A stretch of 64,000 nt of DNA from Propionicimonas paludicola (lineage in GTDB: Bacteria; Actinomycetota; Actinomycetes; Propionibacteriales; Propionibacteriaceae). The translations under genes and the position numbers were made by a program. Within the stretch, counting starts at the first letter, position 1; each line of letters opens with the position of its first letter. Positions 8,738 through 17,135 of the stretch are shown here, piece by piece. Where the stretch lies: the NCBI RefSeq assembly GCF_002563675.1, contig NZ_PDJC01000001.1:62001-126000 (forward strand), given 5' to 3'. Below the pieces are notes generated by a model that was not told the origin of the DNA, ran no database searches, and worked only from the letters and a program-made list of their open reading frames with translations.

Positions 8738-10213
8738 GTGATCGATGAACTGCGACGGGCGATCAACACCACGTTGATGCCCGGCTTCGACGGGCCGGTG
8801 GCTCCCCAGTGGCTGCTCAAGGCGTTGGCGGACGGGCTGGGCTCGGTCTGCCTGTTCGACTCCAACGTGGTCGATCCGGACCAACTGGTCGCACTGACCA
8901 CGGCCATCCACGCCGCCAACCCGTCCGCCCTGATTGCCATGGACGAAGAGGGCGGCGACGTCACCCGGCTGCATCATCGCCAGGGCTCTCCGCACCCGTC
9001 CGCTGCCTACCTGGGGGCCCGGGACTCCATCCGGGTCACCGAGCAGGTGGCCGCCCAGATCGGCGCGGAGCTGCTGGCCGCCGGGGTGGACCTGAACCTG
9101 GCCCCGGTGGCCGACGCCAACACCAACCCGCTCAACCCGGTGATCGGGGTGCGCAGCTTCGGCACCGACCCGCAGCTGGTGGCCCGCCACGTTGCCGCCT
9201 ATGTGGCCGGGCTGCAGGCGCTCGGAGTGGCCGCCTGCGCCAAGCATTTCCCCGGCCACGGCGACACCAGCGCCGACTCGCACCGGGAGCTGCCCACGAT
9301 CACCGTCGACCGCGACCTGCTCTGGTCGCGCGAGCTGGTCCCGTTCCGGGCAGCGGTCGAGGCCGGCGCCCAAGCGGTGATGACCTCGCACATCCTGGTG
9401 CCGTCCATCGATCCCCAGTGGCCGGCCACCTTGTCCGCGCCCATCCTCGGCCTGTTGCGCGACGAGCTCGGCTTCACCGGGCTGATCGTCAGCGACGCTC
9501 TGGACATGGCCGGGGCCAGTGCCGGCCGAGGGATCGCCGAGGCAGCCGTGCTGGCCCTTTCGGCCGGGGCCGACCTCCTGTGCATCGGCGCCGGCAACAC
9601 CGGCGACCAGATGATCGGCATCCGCGAACACGTCGCCGCGGCCGTCCGCGACGGACGGCTGAGCGAGGCCCGGGTCTTCGAGGCGGCCAACCGGGCCACC
9701 GGACTGGTCGCGGGCTTGGCCGCCCAGCGCTGGACGAATGCGGCGAACCCCCTGGTCAGGGACGTTGCGGACGGAGTCACGATCGATCCGGCGGTCTTCG
9801 CCCGGCGACGTCCGATCGCTGCGCTGACTGCTCCGCTCTTCCTGCTCCTGGACACCGAGGCGAACATCGCCGCCGGTCAGACCCCGTGGGGGATCGGGGC
9901 TCAGCTGGCCGACGAGGTGGCCGGACGGCTGCCCGGCAGCGGCTTCGCCACCGCAGGTGATCTCGGAGAGCTGGCCGCCGTGCTGGCCGCACATCCGAAC
10001 CGGATCGTCGTGGCGCAGGGCAAGGACTTCCACCGGGTCGAGTTCCTGCGGGCCGCGGCCGTCATGCTGCGCGGGCGGACGACCGAGACCATCCTGGTCG
10101 AGGAGGGCTGGCCGACCCCGGGCGGCGAGCCGGCGGTCGATCTGATCAGCTACGGCTCCGGGCGGGGCACCATGCTCGCCTTGTTGGACCTGCTCGCCGG
10201 CGGCACCGACTGA
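8738..10213 (+). CDS. GH3 beta-N-acetylhexosaminidase (NagZ-like)
   Basis: 491 aa, no signal peptide, so cytoplasmic. The NagZ hallmark KHFPGHGDTSADSH is at residues 169-182, carrying the Asp/His dyad that serves as acid/base. The nucleophile is the Asp of VSDALDMAGA (Asp253). A C-terminal alpha/beta domain follows, as in longer actinobacterial GH3 enzymes. The GTG start has AAAAGGAG 7 bases upstream. Between a chitinase and nagA/nagB the likely role is cleavage of imported chitobiose or chito-oligosaccharides to GlcNAc; muropeptide recycling is the alternative NagZ role. Confidence 0.88.
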   Translation: MIDELRRAINTTLMPGFDGPVAPQWLLKALADGLGSVCLFDSNVVDPDQLVALTTAIHAANPSALIAMDEEGGDVTRLHHRQGSPHPSAAYLGARDSIRVTEQVAAQIGAELLAAGVDLNLAPVADANTNPLNPVIGVRSFGTDPQLVARHVAAYVAGLQALGVAACAKHFPGHGDTSADSHRELPTITVDRDLLWSRELVPFRAAVEAGAQAVMTSHILVPSIDPQWPATLSAPILGLLRDELGFTGLIVSDALDMAGASAGRGIAEAAVLALSAGADLLCIGAGNTGDQMIGIREHVAAAVRDGRLSEARVFEAANRATGLVAGLAAQRWTNAANPLVRDVADGVTIDPAVFARRRPIAALTAPLFLLLDTEANIAAGQTPWGIGAQLADEVAGRLPGSGFATAGDLGELAAVLAAHPNRIVVAQGKDFHRVEFLRAAAVMLRGRTTETILVEEGWPTPGGEPAVDLISYGSGRGTMLALLDLLAGGTD

Positions 10214-10229
10214 GCAGCGTGGGGGTGGC

Positions 10230-11354
10230 TCAGCGGGCCAGCCAACTGCCGCCGGCCAGCACCCGGGAGACCGCCAGGTCGTTGTCGAGGACCACCAGGT
10301 CGGCCCGCATGTCCGGGGCCAGTCGTCCGACCTCGCTCAGCGAGAGGTAGTCGGCCGGATGCTGGGTGGCGGCCCGGACGGCCACAGCCAGCGGGACTCC
10401 GGCGGCCACGGCGATCTGGACCGCCCGGTCCAGGGTGAGGGTCGACCCGGCGATGGTGTCCGTCCCGGCCACCAGGGCCAGTCCGTCGCGCACCTCGACC
10501 GGCAGTTCGCCGAGCAGATAGTCCCCGTCCGGTCCGGCCGCCGCGGCCATGGCATCGGTGACGAAGACCACCCGTCCGGGTGCGATCGAGGCGATGAAGG
10601 CGACCAGCTCCGGACGCAGATGGACGCCGTCGGCGATCAACTCCAGCCAGACGCGCGGGTCTTCGAGGAGGGCCAGGATCGGTCCGGGCTCGCGATGTCG
10701 CAGTGGGGCCATGGCATTGAACAGGTGAGTGGAGCCGGTGGCGCCGGCCGCGATGGCGGCCCGGGCCTGGTCGTAGCCGGCGTTGGTGTGGCCCAATGCG
10801 GCCACCACGCCGCGGCCGGCCAGCAGCGCGATCGAGTCCAGTGCCCCGTCCCGCTCGGGGGCGATGGTGACCATCTTCACCGCACCCGCCCCGGCGTCCA
10901 CAAGCTCGCCGACCTGGGCCGGTAGTGGTTCGCTGAGCAGCGGGGTCGGGTGTGCGCCGTGGAACTCCGGCGCCAGCCAGGGGCCTTCCAGATGGATCCC
11001 GGCGATCTCGCCGGAGCGGTACAGCCCGGCCAGGCAGCGCACCTGGGCCAGCAGATCCTCGGGACGGCCGGTGACCAGGGACGCGACCATGGTGGTGACC
11101 CCGTGCCGGCGATGGGCGGCCAGTACCGTCCGCACCTGCTCGGGGTCGGTGGTCACGAACGAGGCGCCACCGCCGCCGTGGCAATGGACGTCCACATAGC
11201 CCGGGACGACCAGGCCGACCAGCTGTTCGTCGGCCGGACGGGGAGCAGTGCCGAGGCCGGTGGCCACGATCCGCTCGCCGTCGACCTCGATCCAGCCCGC
11301 CGCCGGAGCGTCCGCATCGGGGAACAGGATGCGGTCGCCGGCGAGCAGTCTCAC
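10230..11354 (-). CDS. nagA: N-acetylglucosamine-6-phosphate deacetylase
   Basis: 374 aa amidohydrolase. Metal ligands are visible in order: HCHGGGG (His57, His59), HLEGPW (Glu123), GHTNAG (His189), STHLFNAM (His210) and the catalytic Asp of VFVTDAM (Asp267). Converts GlcNAc-6-P to GlcN-6-P plus acetate. GTG start overlaps the nagB stop by 4 bases, so the pair is translationally coupled downstream of the GntR regulator gene. Confidence 0.95.
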   Translation of the reverse strand: MRLLAGDRILFPDADAPAAGWIEVDGERIVATGLGTAPRPADEQLVGLVVPGYVDVHCHGGGGASFVTTDPEQVRTVLAAHRRHGVTTMVASLVTGRPEDLLAQVRCLAGLYRSGEIAGIHLEGPWLAPEFHGAHPTPLLSEPLPAQVGELVDAGAGAVKMVTIAPERDGALDSIALLAGRGVVAALGHTNAGYDQARAAIAAGATGSTHLFNAMAPLRHREPGPILALLEDPRVWLELIADGVHLRPELVAFIASIAPGRVVFVTDAMAAAAGPDGDYLLGELPVEVRDGLALVAGTDTIAGSTLTLDRAVQIAVAAGVPLAVAVRAATQHPADYLSLSEVGRLAPDMRADLVVLDNDLAVSRVLAGGSWLAR

Positions 11355-12142
11355 AGCTCTACCCGCTGCCAGTCGGGCAGGTTGGCGTAGGTCTGCCGGA
11401 AGTAGTCGGCCAGCTGCAGTTCGGCGGCAGCGGCCTCGTCCACCACGATCGTGGCGTGCTGGTGCAGCTGGAGCACCGAACCCGGGAACATGGCGGTGAT
11501 CGGACCCTCGACGACCTGGGCGATGGCGTGCGCCTTGGTGGCGCCGGTGGCGACCAGGATCACGCTCCGGGCGTCCATGATCGTGCCCAGTCCCTGGGTC
11601 AGGCAGTGCCGCGGCACCTGGTCGATCGAGTCGAAGAAGCGGGCATTGTCCTGCCGGGTGCGCTCGGCCAGGGTCTTGATCCGGGTCCGCGAGGTCAGCG
11701 AGGAGGTCGGCTCGTTGAAGCCGATGTGGCCATTGGTGCCGACCCCGAGGAACTGAATGTCCACCCCGCCGGCCGCCACGATCGCGGCCTCGTAGTCTCG
11801 GCAGGCTGCGGCCAGATCGTCGGCGAAGCCGTCCGGGACGTGCACCCGGGCCGGGTCGAGCCCCATCGGCTCGGTGACGGTCTTGCGGATGATCTCGTGG
11901 TAGCTCTCCGGGTGTCCGGGGGCGATCCCGACGTACTCGTCCAGGGCGAAGGCGGACGCCTGGGACAGGTCGAGCTCGCCGTCTCGGGACAGCCGGGCCA
12001 GCTCGGCGAAGGTCTGCACCGGCGAGGAGCCGGTGGCTACGCCGAGGACGACCTTGGGGCCGACGGCAGCGGCGAGCTTCGCGGCCTTGGCCGCGGCGAC
12101 CCGTCCAACGCGCTCGGCGTCCGGGCAGATGATGACTTCCAC
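11351..12142 (-). CDS. nagB: Glucosamine-6-phosphate deaminase
   Basis: 263 aa, normal length. Conserved ATGSSP (36-41), ALDEYVG (66-72) and the catalytic loop GVGTNGHIGFNEP (133-145) are present. Converts GlcN-6-P to fructose-6-P and ammonia, linking aminosugar catabolism to glycolysis. Lies 10 bases downstream of the DasR-like gene and overlaps nagA, giving a regulator-nagB-nagA operon. Confidence 0.95.
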   Translation of the reverse strand: MEVIICPDAERVGRVAAAKAAKLAAAVGPKVVLGVATGSSPVQTFAELARLSRDGELDLSQASAFALDEYVGIAPGHPESYHEIIRKTVTEPMGLDPARVHVPDGFADDLAAACRDYEAAIVAAGGVDIQFLGVGTNGHIGFNEPTSSLTSRTRIKTLAERTRQDNARFFDSIDQVPRHCLTQGLGTIMDARSVILVATGATKAHAIAQVVEGPITAMFPGSVLQLHQHATIVVDEAAAAELQLADYFRQTYANLPDWQRVEL

Positions 12143-12152
12143 TCTCAGTTCC

Positions 12153-12902
12153 TCACTTCGAAGACTCGGTGCGAGCGTTCGGTTGCTCGCGGTTCAAGGT
12201 CATGTGCACCTGGTAGCGATCACCGCGGTAGTGCGAGACGACGTACTCCACCGGCACCCCTGACGCACTGGACAGACGCCGGAAGACCAGCAGCGGGCTG
12301 TCCTCGGCGGCCGCGAGGCGGACGGCCAGCTCCGGGCCGGCGGGCTCGGTCCAGACCGTCTGTTCGGCCTTGTCGATCCACAGTCCGTAGTCCTGGCCGA
12401 GGAGCTGGTAGAGCGAGGCCTCGGCCAATGGCCGGCGATCCAGCTCGGGCAGTAGCCCGGACGGATACCAGCCGTCCTCGTGGGCGATCGGGACGCCGTC
12501 GGCCAGCCGGACCCGGACCAGCCGCCAGGCCGGTTCGCCGGCGGCCAGACCGAGCCACTCGGATGCCGCGACCGGTGGCTGCTCGAGGCCGATCGACACG
12601 ATCCGGGTGGCCGGGCTGAGGCCGCGCCGGCGCATGTCCTGGCTGAACGAGGCCAGATGCAGGTTGGTCTCCAGTCGGGGCCGGACCGCGAAGGTGCCCA
12701 GGCCCTGGGTGCGCTGCAGGAGTCCGTCGGCGACCAGCCCGTCGATGGCCTTGCGGACGGTCGCTCGGGAGACGCCGTAGCTGGTCATCAGCTCGCGCTC
12801 GGAGGGGATCGGCTGGCCCGGGACGGCCAGCTGGATGAGCAACCCGCGCAGCTGCTGGTGCTTGGGCTGCGGACCGTCGGTCAGCGGCGTGGCCACGGTC
12901 AT
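12153..12902 (-). CDS. GntR/HutC-type regulator, DasR/NagR-like
   Basis: 249 aa. N-terminal winged HTH (PIPSERELMTSYGVSRATVR, about 36-55), then a UTRA effector domain beginning near LHLASFSQDMRRRGLSP. DasR and NagR bind GlcN-6-P/GlcNAc-6-P through this domain and repress aminosugar genes. ATG at 12902 preferred over an in-frame GTG three codons upstream because GAGG is correctly spaced. A perfect dre-like palindrome lies about 24 bases upstream, consistent with autoregulation. Co-directional with nagB and nagA. Confidence 0.88.
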   Translation of the reverse strand: MTVATPLTDGPQPKHQQLRGLLIQLAVPGQPIPSERELMTSYGVSRATVRKAIDGLVADGLLQRTQGLGTFAVRPRLETNLHLASFSQDMRRRGLSPATRIVSIGLEQPPVAASEWLGLAAGEPAWRLVRVRLADGVPIAHEDGWYPSGLLPELDRRPLAEASLYQLLGQDYGLWIDKAEQTVWTEPAGPELAVRLAAAEDSPLLVFRRLSSASGVPVEYVVSHYRGDRYQVHMTLNREQPNARTESSK

Positions 12903-12925
12903 TCGCCTCACCTCAACTGGTTCGC

Positions 12926-12941
12926 ACTGGTACGTACCAGT
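12926..12941. promoter_or_regulatory. dre-like operator (perfect 16-bp palindrome)
   Basis: ACTGGTACGTACCAGT is a perfect palindrome 24 bp upstream of the regulator start. Its ACTGGT/ACCAGT arms equal those of the DasR responsive element of Streptomyces (ACTGGTCTAGACCAGT type), but the central four bases are ACGT instead of CTAG. Expected binding site of the adjacent DasR-like protein. Confidence 0.75.
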
Positions 12942-13020
12942 TAATCGTGGACCGCGACGTCCGCGGTGTCAACCACGCTCCTGATGGGGACGCGGCCGGT
13001 CGGCCCCGGTCGCGCGGCGG

Positions 13021-13365
13021 TCAGCCGCCCAGGCCCGGTGCGCGCACGGCGTCCAGGTAGTACCAGCGTCCAGCTTCCCGGACGAAGCGGGACCGCTCGT
13101 GCTGAAAGTCCACTCCACCAGGGGTGAGATAGCTGGCCCGGAACTCGACGACGCCGGTGTCGTCGTCCTCGCCACCATCGACGACGTCGAGGATCTGCAG
13201 GCCACGCCAGCGCGGGTTGCCGCTCAGGTCGAGCCGGCCTGGACGGGTGGACGGGTGCCAGGACGCCAGCAGCCAGGCGGCGTCGGCGTCCCGGAACGCC
13301 TCGAACCGGGATCGCATCAGCGCCTCGGCGGTGGTCGGCCACGGGCGGGCGTCCGGTCTGGTCAT
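13021..13365 (-). CDS. YchJ/UPF0225-like protein lacking the SEC-C zinc motif
   Basis: 114 aa. Resembles the NTF2-like middle domain of the YchJ/UPF0225 family: TAEALMRSRFEAFRDADA then SWHPSTRP, with NPRWRGLQI and VVEFRASY. Family members normally start with a CPCGS cysteine cluster, which is missing here and not found in the in-frame sequence upstream. Function of the family is unknown. Stands alone, divergent from the next gene. Confidence 0.65.
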   Translation of the reverse strand: MTRPDARPWPTTAEALMRSRFEAFRDADAAWLLASWHPSTRPGRLDLSGNPRWRGLQILDVVDGGEDDDTGVVEFRASYLTPGGVDFQHERSRFVREAGRWYYLDAVRAPGLGG

Positions 13366-13545
13366 GGCTCCAGTCTGCCGGTCAGTGGCGTGGTGTGCCT
13401 GAGAGCCGGGCCGAGTCGAGGCTGCGCCGCGGGCATCGGGCGAGCCTGATTTCCCTGGTCAGCATGCAGACGGCCGGCCTCGGATGGGCGTCCAGCCGGC
13501 CCGGGGATGCGGCCAGTGTCCGGGGGAGCTGACAGGATTTCGGCC

Positions 13546-14034
13546 ATGTACTTCACCGCCGAAGCGATCCCCGAGCCCACCGTGATCACCCTCGAGCCGG
13601 AGGCCACTGCGGTCGTCCGGCACGCCGGGGTGACCGTCGACCAGCTGCCGGCCCTGTTCGACGCCGGCTACCAGGCCATCCAGGACAGCGGGACGCCGCT
13701 GGCCGACCCGGCCTTCGCCCTCTACACCGGCGATCCGGCCGGGGTCTTCGATCTGGAGCTCGGCTTCCGGGCCACCGGGCCGGTCCCGGCGCAGGCCACC
13801 GGAATGCCGACTGTCGAAGCGTCCGCACTTCCGGCTGGACGGGCCGTGGCGCTCAGCCACCTCGGCTCCTATGACGAGTTGCCCCAAGCCTGGGAGCGGC
13901 TGGTCGAGGCGGCCGCGCAGGCCGGGCTGCGTCCGACCTGCTTCTGCGAGATCTACGTCACCGATCCGGACGCTGAGCCGGCACCCAGCGCGCTGCGCAC
14001 CGATCTGGTGTTGATCGAGCCGGCTCAGGCCTGA
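13546..14034 (+). CDS. GyrI-like / AraC effector-binding domain protein
   Basis: 162 aa. Single GyrI-like small-molecule-binding domain: VRHAGVTVDQLPALFDAGYQ at the start, a middle FDLELGFRATG strand and a C-terminal PTCFCEIYVTDP strand. Such stand-alone domains bind hydrophobic ligands or act as accessory sensors. ATG chosen with AGGA 8 bases upstream; an earlier in-frame ATG has no ribosome site. No DNA-binding domain is present. Confidence 0.7.
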   Translation: MYFTAEAIPEPTVITLEPEATAVVRHAGVTVDQLPALFDAGYQAIQDSGTPLADPAFALYTGDPAGVFDLELGFRATGPVPAQATGMPTVEASALPAGRAVALSHLGSYDELPQAWERLVEAAAQAGLRPTCFCEIYVTDPDAEPAPSALRTDLVLIEPAQA

Positions 14035-14046
14035 GCCGCCCTCGAA

Positions 14047-14060
14047 CCACCGCACGGTGG
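14047..14060. terminator. Small hairpin between convergent genes
   Basis: CCACCG-CA-CGGTGG, a perfect 6-bp stem in the 81-bp gap between the GyrI-like gene and the convergent ROK gene. Weak candidate for a bidirectional terminator. Confidence 0.3.
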
Positions 14061-14115
14061 AAGGTTGCTCGACGGCTGCGCGCAGAGGCGTCCACTCGGC
14101 GACGGTTGAGCGGGC

Positions 14116-15291
14116 TCAGTTGCTGACTTGCAGCAGGTCGCGAACCTGCTGGCGAGAGGCGGTCGGCGCAGCACCCTCGAAGGGGGAGGCGAAGACCAGT
14201 GCGGCCGCACCCACGGCCCAGGTGTCCTCGCCCCAGTCCCGGGTGATCACCCGTAGGTCCTGCCGGTGCCGGGGGATGTGCTGGCGCAGCGCCGGGGTGA
14301 AGCCGGGCTCCCAGTACTGCCACATGTCGGCGCCCTCGCCGGAGATGATGATCAGCGCCGGGTCGAGCAGGTGCACCAGCGAGGCCAGCGCGTAGCCCAA
14401 CTGCGCCCCGGCCCAACTGAACAGCTCCAGGGCGGCGGCGTCCCCGGCGGCCGCGGCGGTGTTCAGCGCGTCCTTGCCGGCCCCCTCGGGCAGGATCCCG
14501 GTGGCCCGGGCCCGGCGGGTCAGCGCGTTGTCGCTGATCAGGGTCTCCAGGCAGCCGCGCAGCCCGCAGACGCAGGGCTCGCCGTCCGGGTCGACCACGG
14601 TGTGGCCGAGTTCGCCGGCACCCCCGTGCGCGCCGCGATAGATCTGGGAGCCCATGGCGAACGCGCAGCCGATGCCGAAGCCGATGGTGACCAGGGCCAC
14701 ATCGCCGGGCAGGGTGTTCTCATACAGCTGGGCGGCGATGGCGAGGGCATTCACGTCGTTGTCGACGATCGCCGGCAGCCCGGTCCGCTGGCTGAGCATG
14801 GCCGGAAGGGCGACTCGCTGCCAGCCCAGGACGGTGCTGTTCACCAGGCCGTCGCTGTCCAGCGAGCCGGGCAGGGCCAGCCCGATCCCGAGCAGGTCGG
14901 ACGGGGTGTCGCCCACGGCGTCCGCGATGGCCCGGACGATCCGCTCCGGTGCGTCCGGGGCGGCCGTGTTCAGGTTGATGCTGGTGGCCGGGCTGGCCTG
15001 GCCGGCCAGGTCGACCCGGGAGTAGGTCAGGTGGTTCGGGGTCACCTTGACCCCGAGTGCATGTCGGCGATCGATCCGCAGCGCCAGCATGGTGGCCGGA
15101 CGTCCGCCATCGGAGGGGACGGTTCCGGTCTCGGTGATCAGGCCGGTGGCCAGCAGTGACTTGGTGATCCGAGTGATCCGAGTGGGGGAGACGTTGAGCA
15201 GCCGCGCGGCGTCCGCGCGGGACAGCGGCCCGCGGGTACCGATCAGACCGATCAGTGCCGCGCCGAGGTCGGACGGAGCCTGTGCGGGCAT
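14116..15291 (-). CDS. ROK family transcriptional repressor of the adjacent sugar ABC/GH31 operon
   Basis: 391 aa. N-terminal HTH (LSRADAARLLNVSPTRITR, about 23-41) and ROK domain with VDNDVNALAIA, GFGIGCAFAMG and the intact zinc motif CVCGLRGCLE. ATG preceded by AAAGGGGG. Divergent from the permease-permease-binding protein-GH31 operon across a 141-bp promoter region, so the likely job is sugar-responsive repression of that operon. Confidence 0.9.
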   Translation of the reverse strand: MPAQAPSDLGAALIGLIGTRGPLSRADAARLLNVSPTRITRITKSLLATGLITETGTVPSDGGRPATMLALRIDRRHALGVKVTPNHLTYSRVDLAGQASPATSINLNTAAPDAPERIVRAIADAVGDTPSDLLGIGLALPGSLDSDGLVNSTVLGWQRVALPAMLSQRTGLPAIVDNDVNALAIAAQLYENTLPGDVALVTIGFGIGCAFAMGSQIYRGAHGGAGELGHTVVDPDGEPCVCGLRGCLETLISDNALTRRARATGILPEGAGKDALNTAAAAGDAAALELFSWAGAQLGYALASLVHLLDPALIIISGEGADMWQYWEPGFTPALRQHIPRHRQDLRVITRDWGEDTWAVGAAALVFASPFEGAAPTASRQQVRDLLQVSN

Positions 15292-15314
15292 CGCACCCCC
15301 TTTCTGTACAACGA

Positions 15315-15382
15315 AACATAGTCCAAATCGTGACCTTTGCCAGCCTTGACAGTCCGGACGCGGCTCGTTACTTTTGGGCTAT
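15315..15382. promoter_or_regulatory. Promoter and paired operator-like sites for the sugar ABC/GH31 operon
   Basis: On the plus strand TTGACA (15346-15351) and TACTTT (15369-15374) are separated by 17 bp. They are bracketed by two inverted copies of one word: AACATAGTCCAAA (15315-15327) and TTTGGGCTAT (15373-15382), 9 of 10 bases matching over the core. The downstream copy abuts the -10. These are plausible sites for the divergent ROK repressor; inferred, not proven. Confidence 0.5.
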
Positions 15383-15432
15383 ATAAACAACGCAACTAAG
15401 TACCTGACCACGGGATCGACGAGGATTCGAGG

Positions 15433-16305
15433 ATGATGAAGCGAAGGCATGCCGCCTGGGCGGTTCTCTTCCTCGCCCCCAGCGCGATCCCATTGGTGCT
15501 GTTCACGCTGATGCCGATGATCTCCTCGATCCGGATCAGCCTCGAGCAGTGGAACCTGATCTCCGATCCCAAGTGGGTCGGCCTGGGCAACTACGCCAAG
15601 CTGCTGGCCAGCCCGACCACGCTCAGTGTGTTCGGCAACACCCTGGGCTATGTGGCCGGCTACCTGCCGCTGGTCTACATCGGCGGCCTGGCCCTGGCCC
15701 TGGCCCTGAACGCCAAGCTGCCGGCCCGCGGCTTCTTCCGCGCTGTCTACTTCCTGCCGGTGGTGACCAGCTGGGTGGTCGTGGCCCTGATGTGGAAGTG
15801 GCTGCTGAACCCGAGCACCGGCGTGGTCAACGCCGTCCTGGGTGCGGTTGGGCTGCCGCAGCCGGGCTGGTGGACCGACCCGAACTGGGCGTTGGCTTCG
15901 GTGATCCTGGCCTCGGCCTGGAAGGACCTGGGCTTCGTGATGGTGATCCTGCTGGCAGGATTGCAGTCGATCCCGAACGACCTGTACGAGGCCGCCCGGA
16001 TCGACGGCGCTTCGGCCTGGCGGCTGTTCACCAACATCACGCTGCCGCTGCTCACCCCATCCACCTTCTTCGTGGTCGTGATCTCGCTGATCAACGGCTT
16101 CCAGGTCTTCGATCAGGTCTACGTGATGACCGGCGGTGGCCCGCAGGGCGCCTCCCAGGTGGTCGTCGGCCAGATCTACGACCTCACCTTCCGCTATGGA
16201 CGAGCTGGCGAGGCGGCCGCGCTGTCCTGGCTGCTGTTCGCGGTGATCCTGGCGATCACCATCATCCAGATGTGGGGCCAGCGGCGGTGGGTGCACCATG
16301 ACTAA
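15433..16305 (+). CDS. Carbohydrate ABC transporter permease (MalF/UgpA-like)
   Basis: 290 aa with about six TM segments. The EAA loop is visible as EAARIDGASAWRLFTNITLPLL (about residues 183-204), which docks the ATPase. The gene begins with tandem ATG codons after GAGG. First gene of a permease-permease-binding protein-glycosidase operon; overlaps the next permease by 8 bases. No ATPase gene is present, so a shared MsiK-type ATPase is expected. Confidence 0.9.
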   Translation: MMKRRHAAWAVLFLAPSAIPLVLFTLMPMISSIRISLEQWNLISDPKWVGLGNYAKLLASPTTLSVFGNTLGYVAGYLPLVYIGGLALALALNAKLPARGFFRAVYFLPVVTSWVVVALMWKWLLNPSTGVVNAVLGAVGLPQPGWWTDPNWALASVILASAWKDLGFVMVILLAGLQSIPNDLYEAARIDGASAWRLFTNITLPLLTPSTFFVVVISLINGFQVFDQVYVMTGGGPQGASQVVVGQIYDLTFRYGRAGEAAALSWLLFAVILAITIIQMWGQRRWVHHD

Positions 16306-17110
16306 GCCTCGTCGGATCGTGCTGTTCGTCATCGTGGCCCTGGTCGCGCTGGCCATGGTCTTCCCGTTCGCGTGGACCTTCGTCACCTCGATCACCCCGG
16401 ACGGCTCGCTGGCCGACGGGCCGAGCCTGTACGTCCCGAACCCGACCATGGCTGCGTACGTCGAGTTGTTCAACCGGCTGCCGATGGGTCAGATCATTCT
16501 CAACTCGGTGGTGGTCTCCTTCGCGGCCACTGCGCTGCAGCTGATCACCGGTTCGATGGCCGGCTACGCCTTCGCCCGGCTGCAGTTCCGGGCCAAGCCG
16601 GTGGTCTTCGCGGTCTACCTGGCCACCTTGATGATTCCGCTGCAGGTGCTGGTGGTGCCGCTGTTCATCCAGTTCCGTGACTGGAACCTGCAAGACACCC
16701 TGTTCTCGCTGATCGCGCCCTCGGCGGCGTCCGCCTTCGGCGTGTTCCTGCTGCGTCAGGCGATCGAGGCCGTCCCCAAGGAGCTGGACGAGGCTGCCAC
16801 CATCGACGGTGCCGGCCACCTGCGGATCTTCGCCATGGTGATCCTGCCGCTGATCAAGCCGGCCCTGGCCACCGTGGGGATCCTCGCCTTCATGGCCAGC
16901 TGGAACAGCTTCCTGTGGCCACTGGTCGTGATCCGCTCTCCCGAGTTGCAGACGCTGCCGCTCGGCTTGGCCACTCTGCAAGGCCTCTACACGACCCGCT
17001 GGGACGTGGTGATGGCCGGTTCGGTGGTCTCCATCATCCCGATCGCACTGGTCTATCTCTTCGCCCAGCGCTACATCATCGCCGGCGTATCCCACACCGG
17101 CCTGAAATAA
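16298..17110 (+). CDS. Carbohydrate ABC transporter permease (MalG/UgpE-like)
   Basis: 270 aa, about six TM segments. Typical MalG-type EAA loop ELDEAATIDGAGHLRIFAM and C-terminal QRYIIAGVSHTGLK are visible. Partner of the preceding permease, overlapping it by 8 bases. Confidence 0.9.
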   Translation: MTKPRRIVLFVIVALVALAMVFPFAWTFVTSITPDGSLADGPSLYVPNPTMAAYVELFNRLPMGQIILNSVVVSFAATALQLITGSMAGYAFARLQFRAKPVVFAVYLATLMIPLQVLVVPLFIQFRDWNLQDTLFSLIAPSAASAFGVFLLRQAIEAVPKELDEAATIDGAGHLRIFAMVILPLIKPALATVGILAFMASWNSFLWPLVVIRSPELQTLPLGLATLQGLYTTRWDVVMAGSVVSIIPIALVYLFAQRYIIAGVSHTGLK

Positions 17111-17135
17111 CCCACCACAAGAAAGGGGCGCGCTC

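Noticed and set aside
8570-10033. 487-codon open frame antisense to the GH3 gene
   Set aside because: No recognisable domain or ribosome site, and the GH3 catalytic motifs on the other strand are complete.
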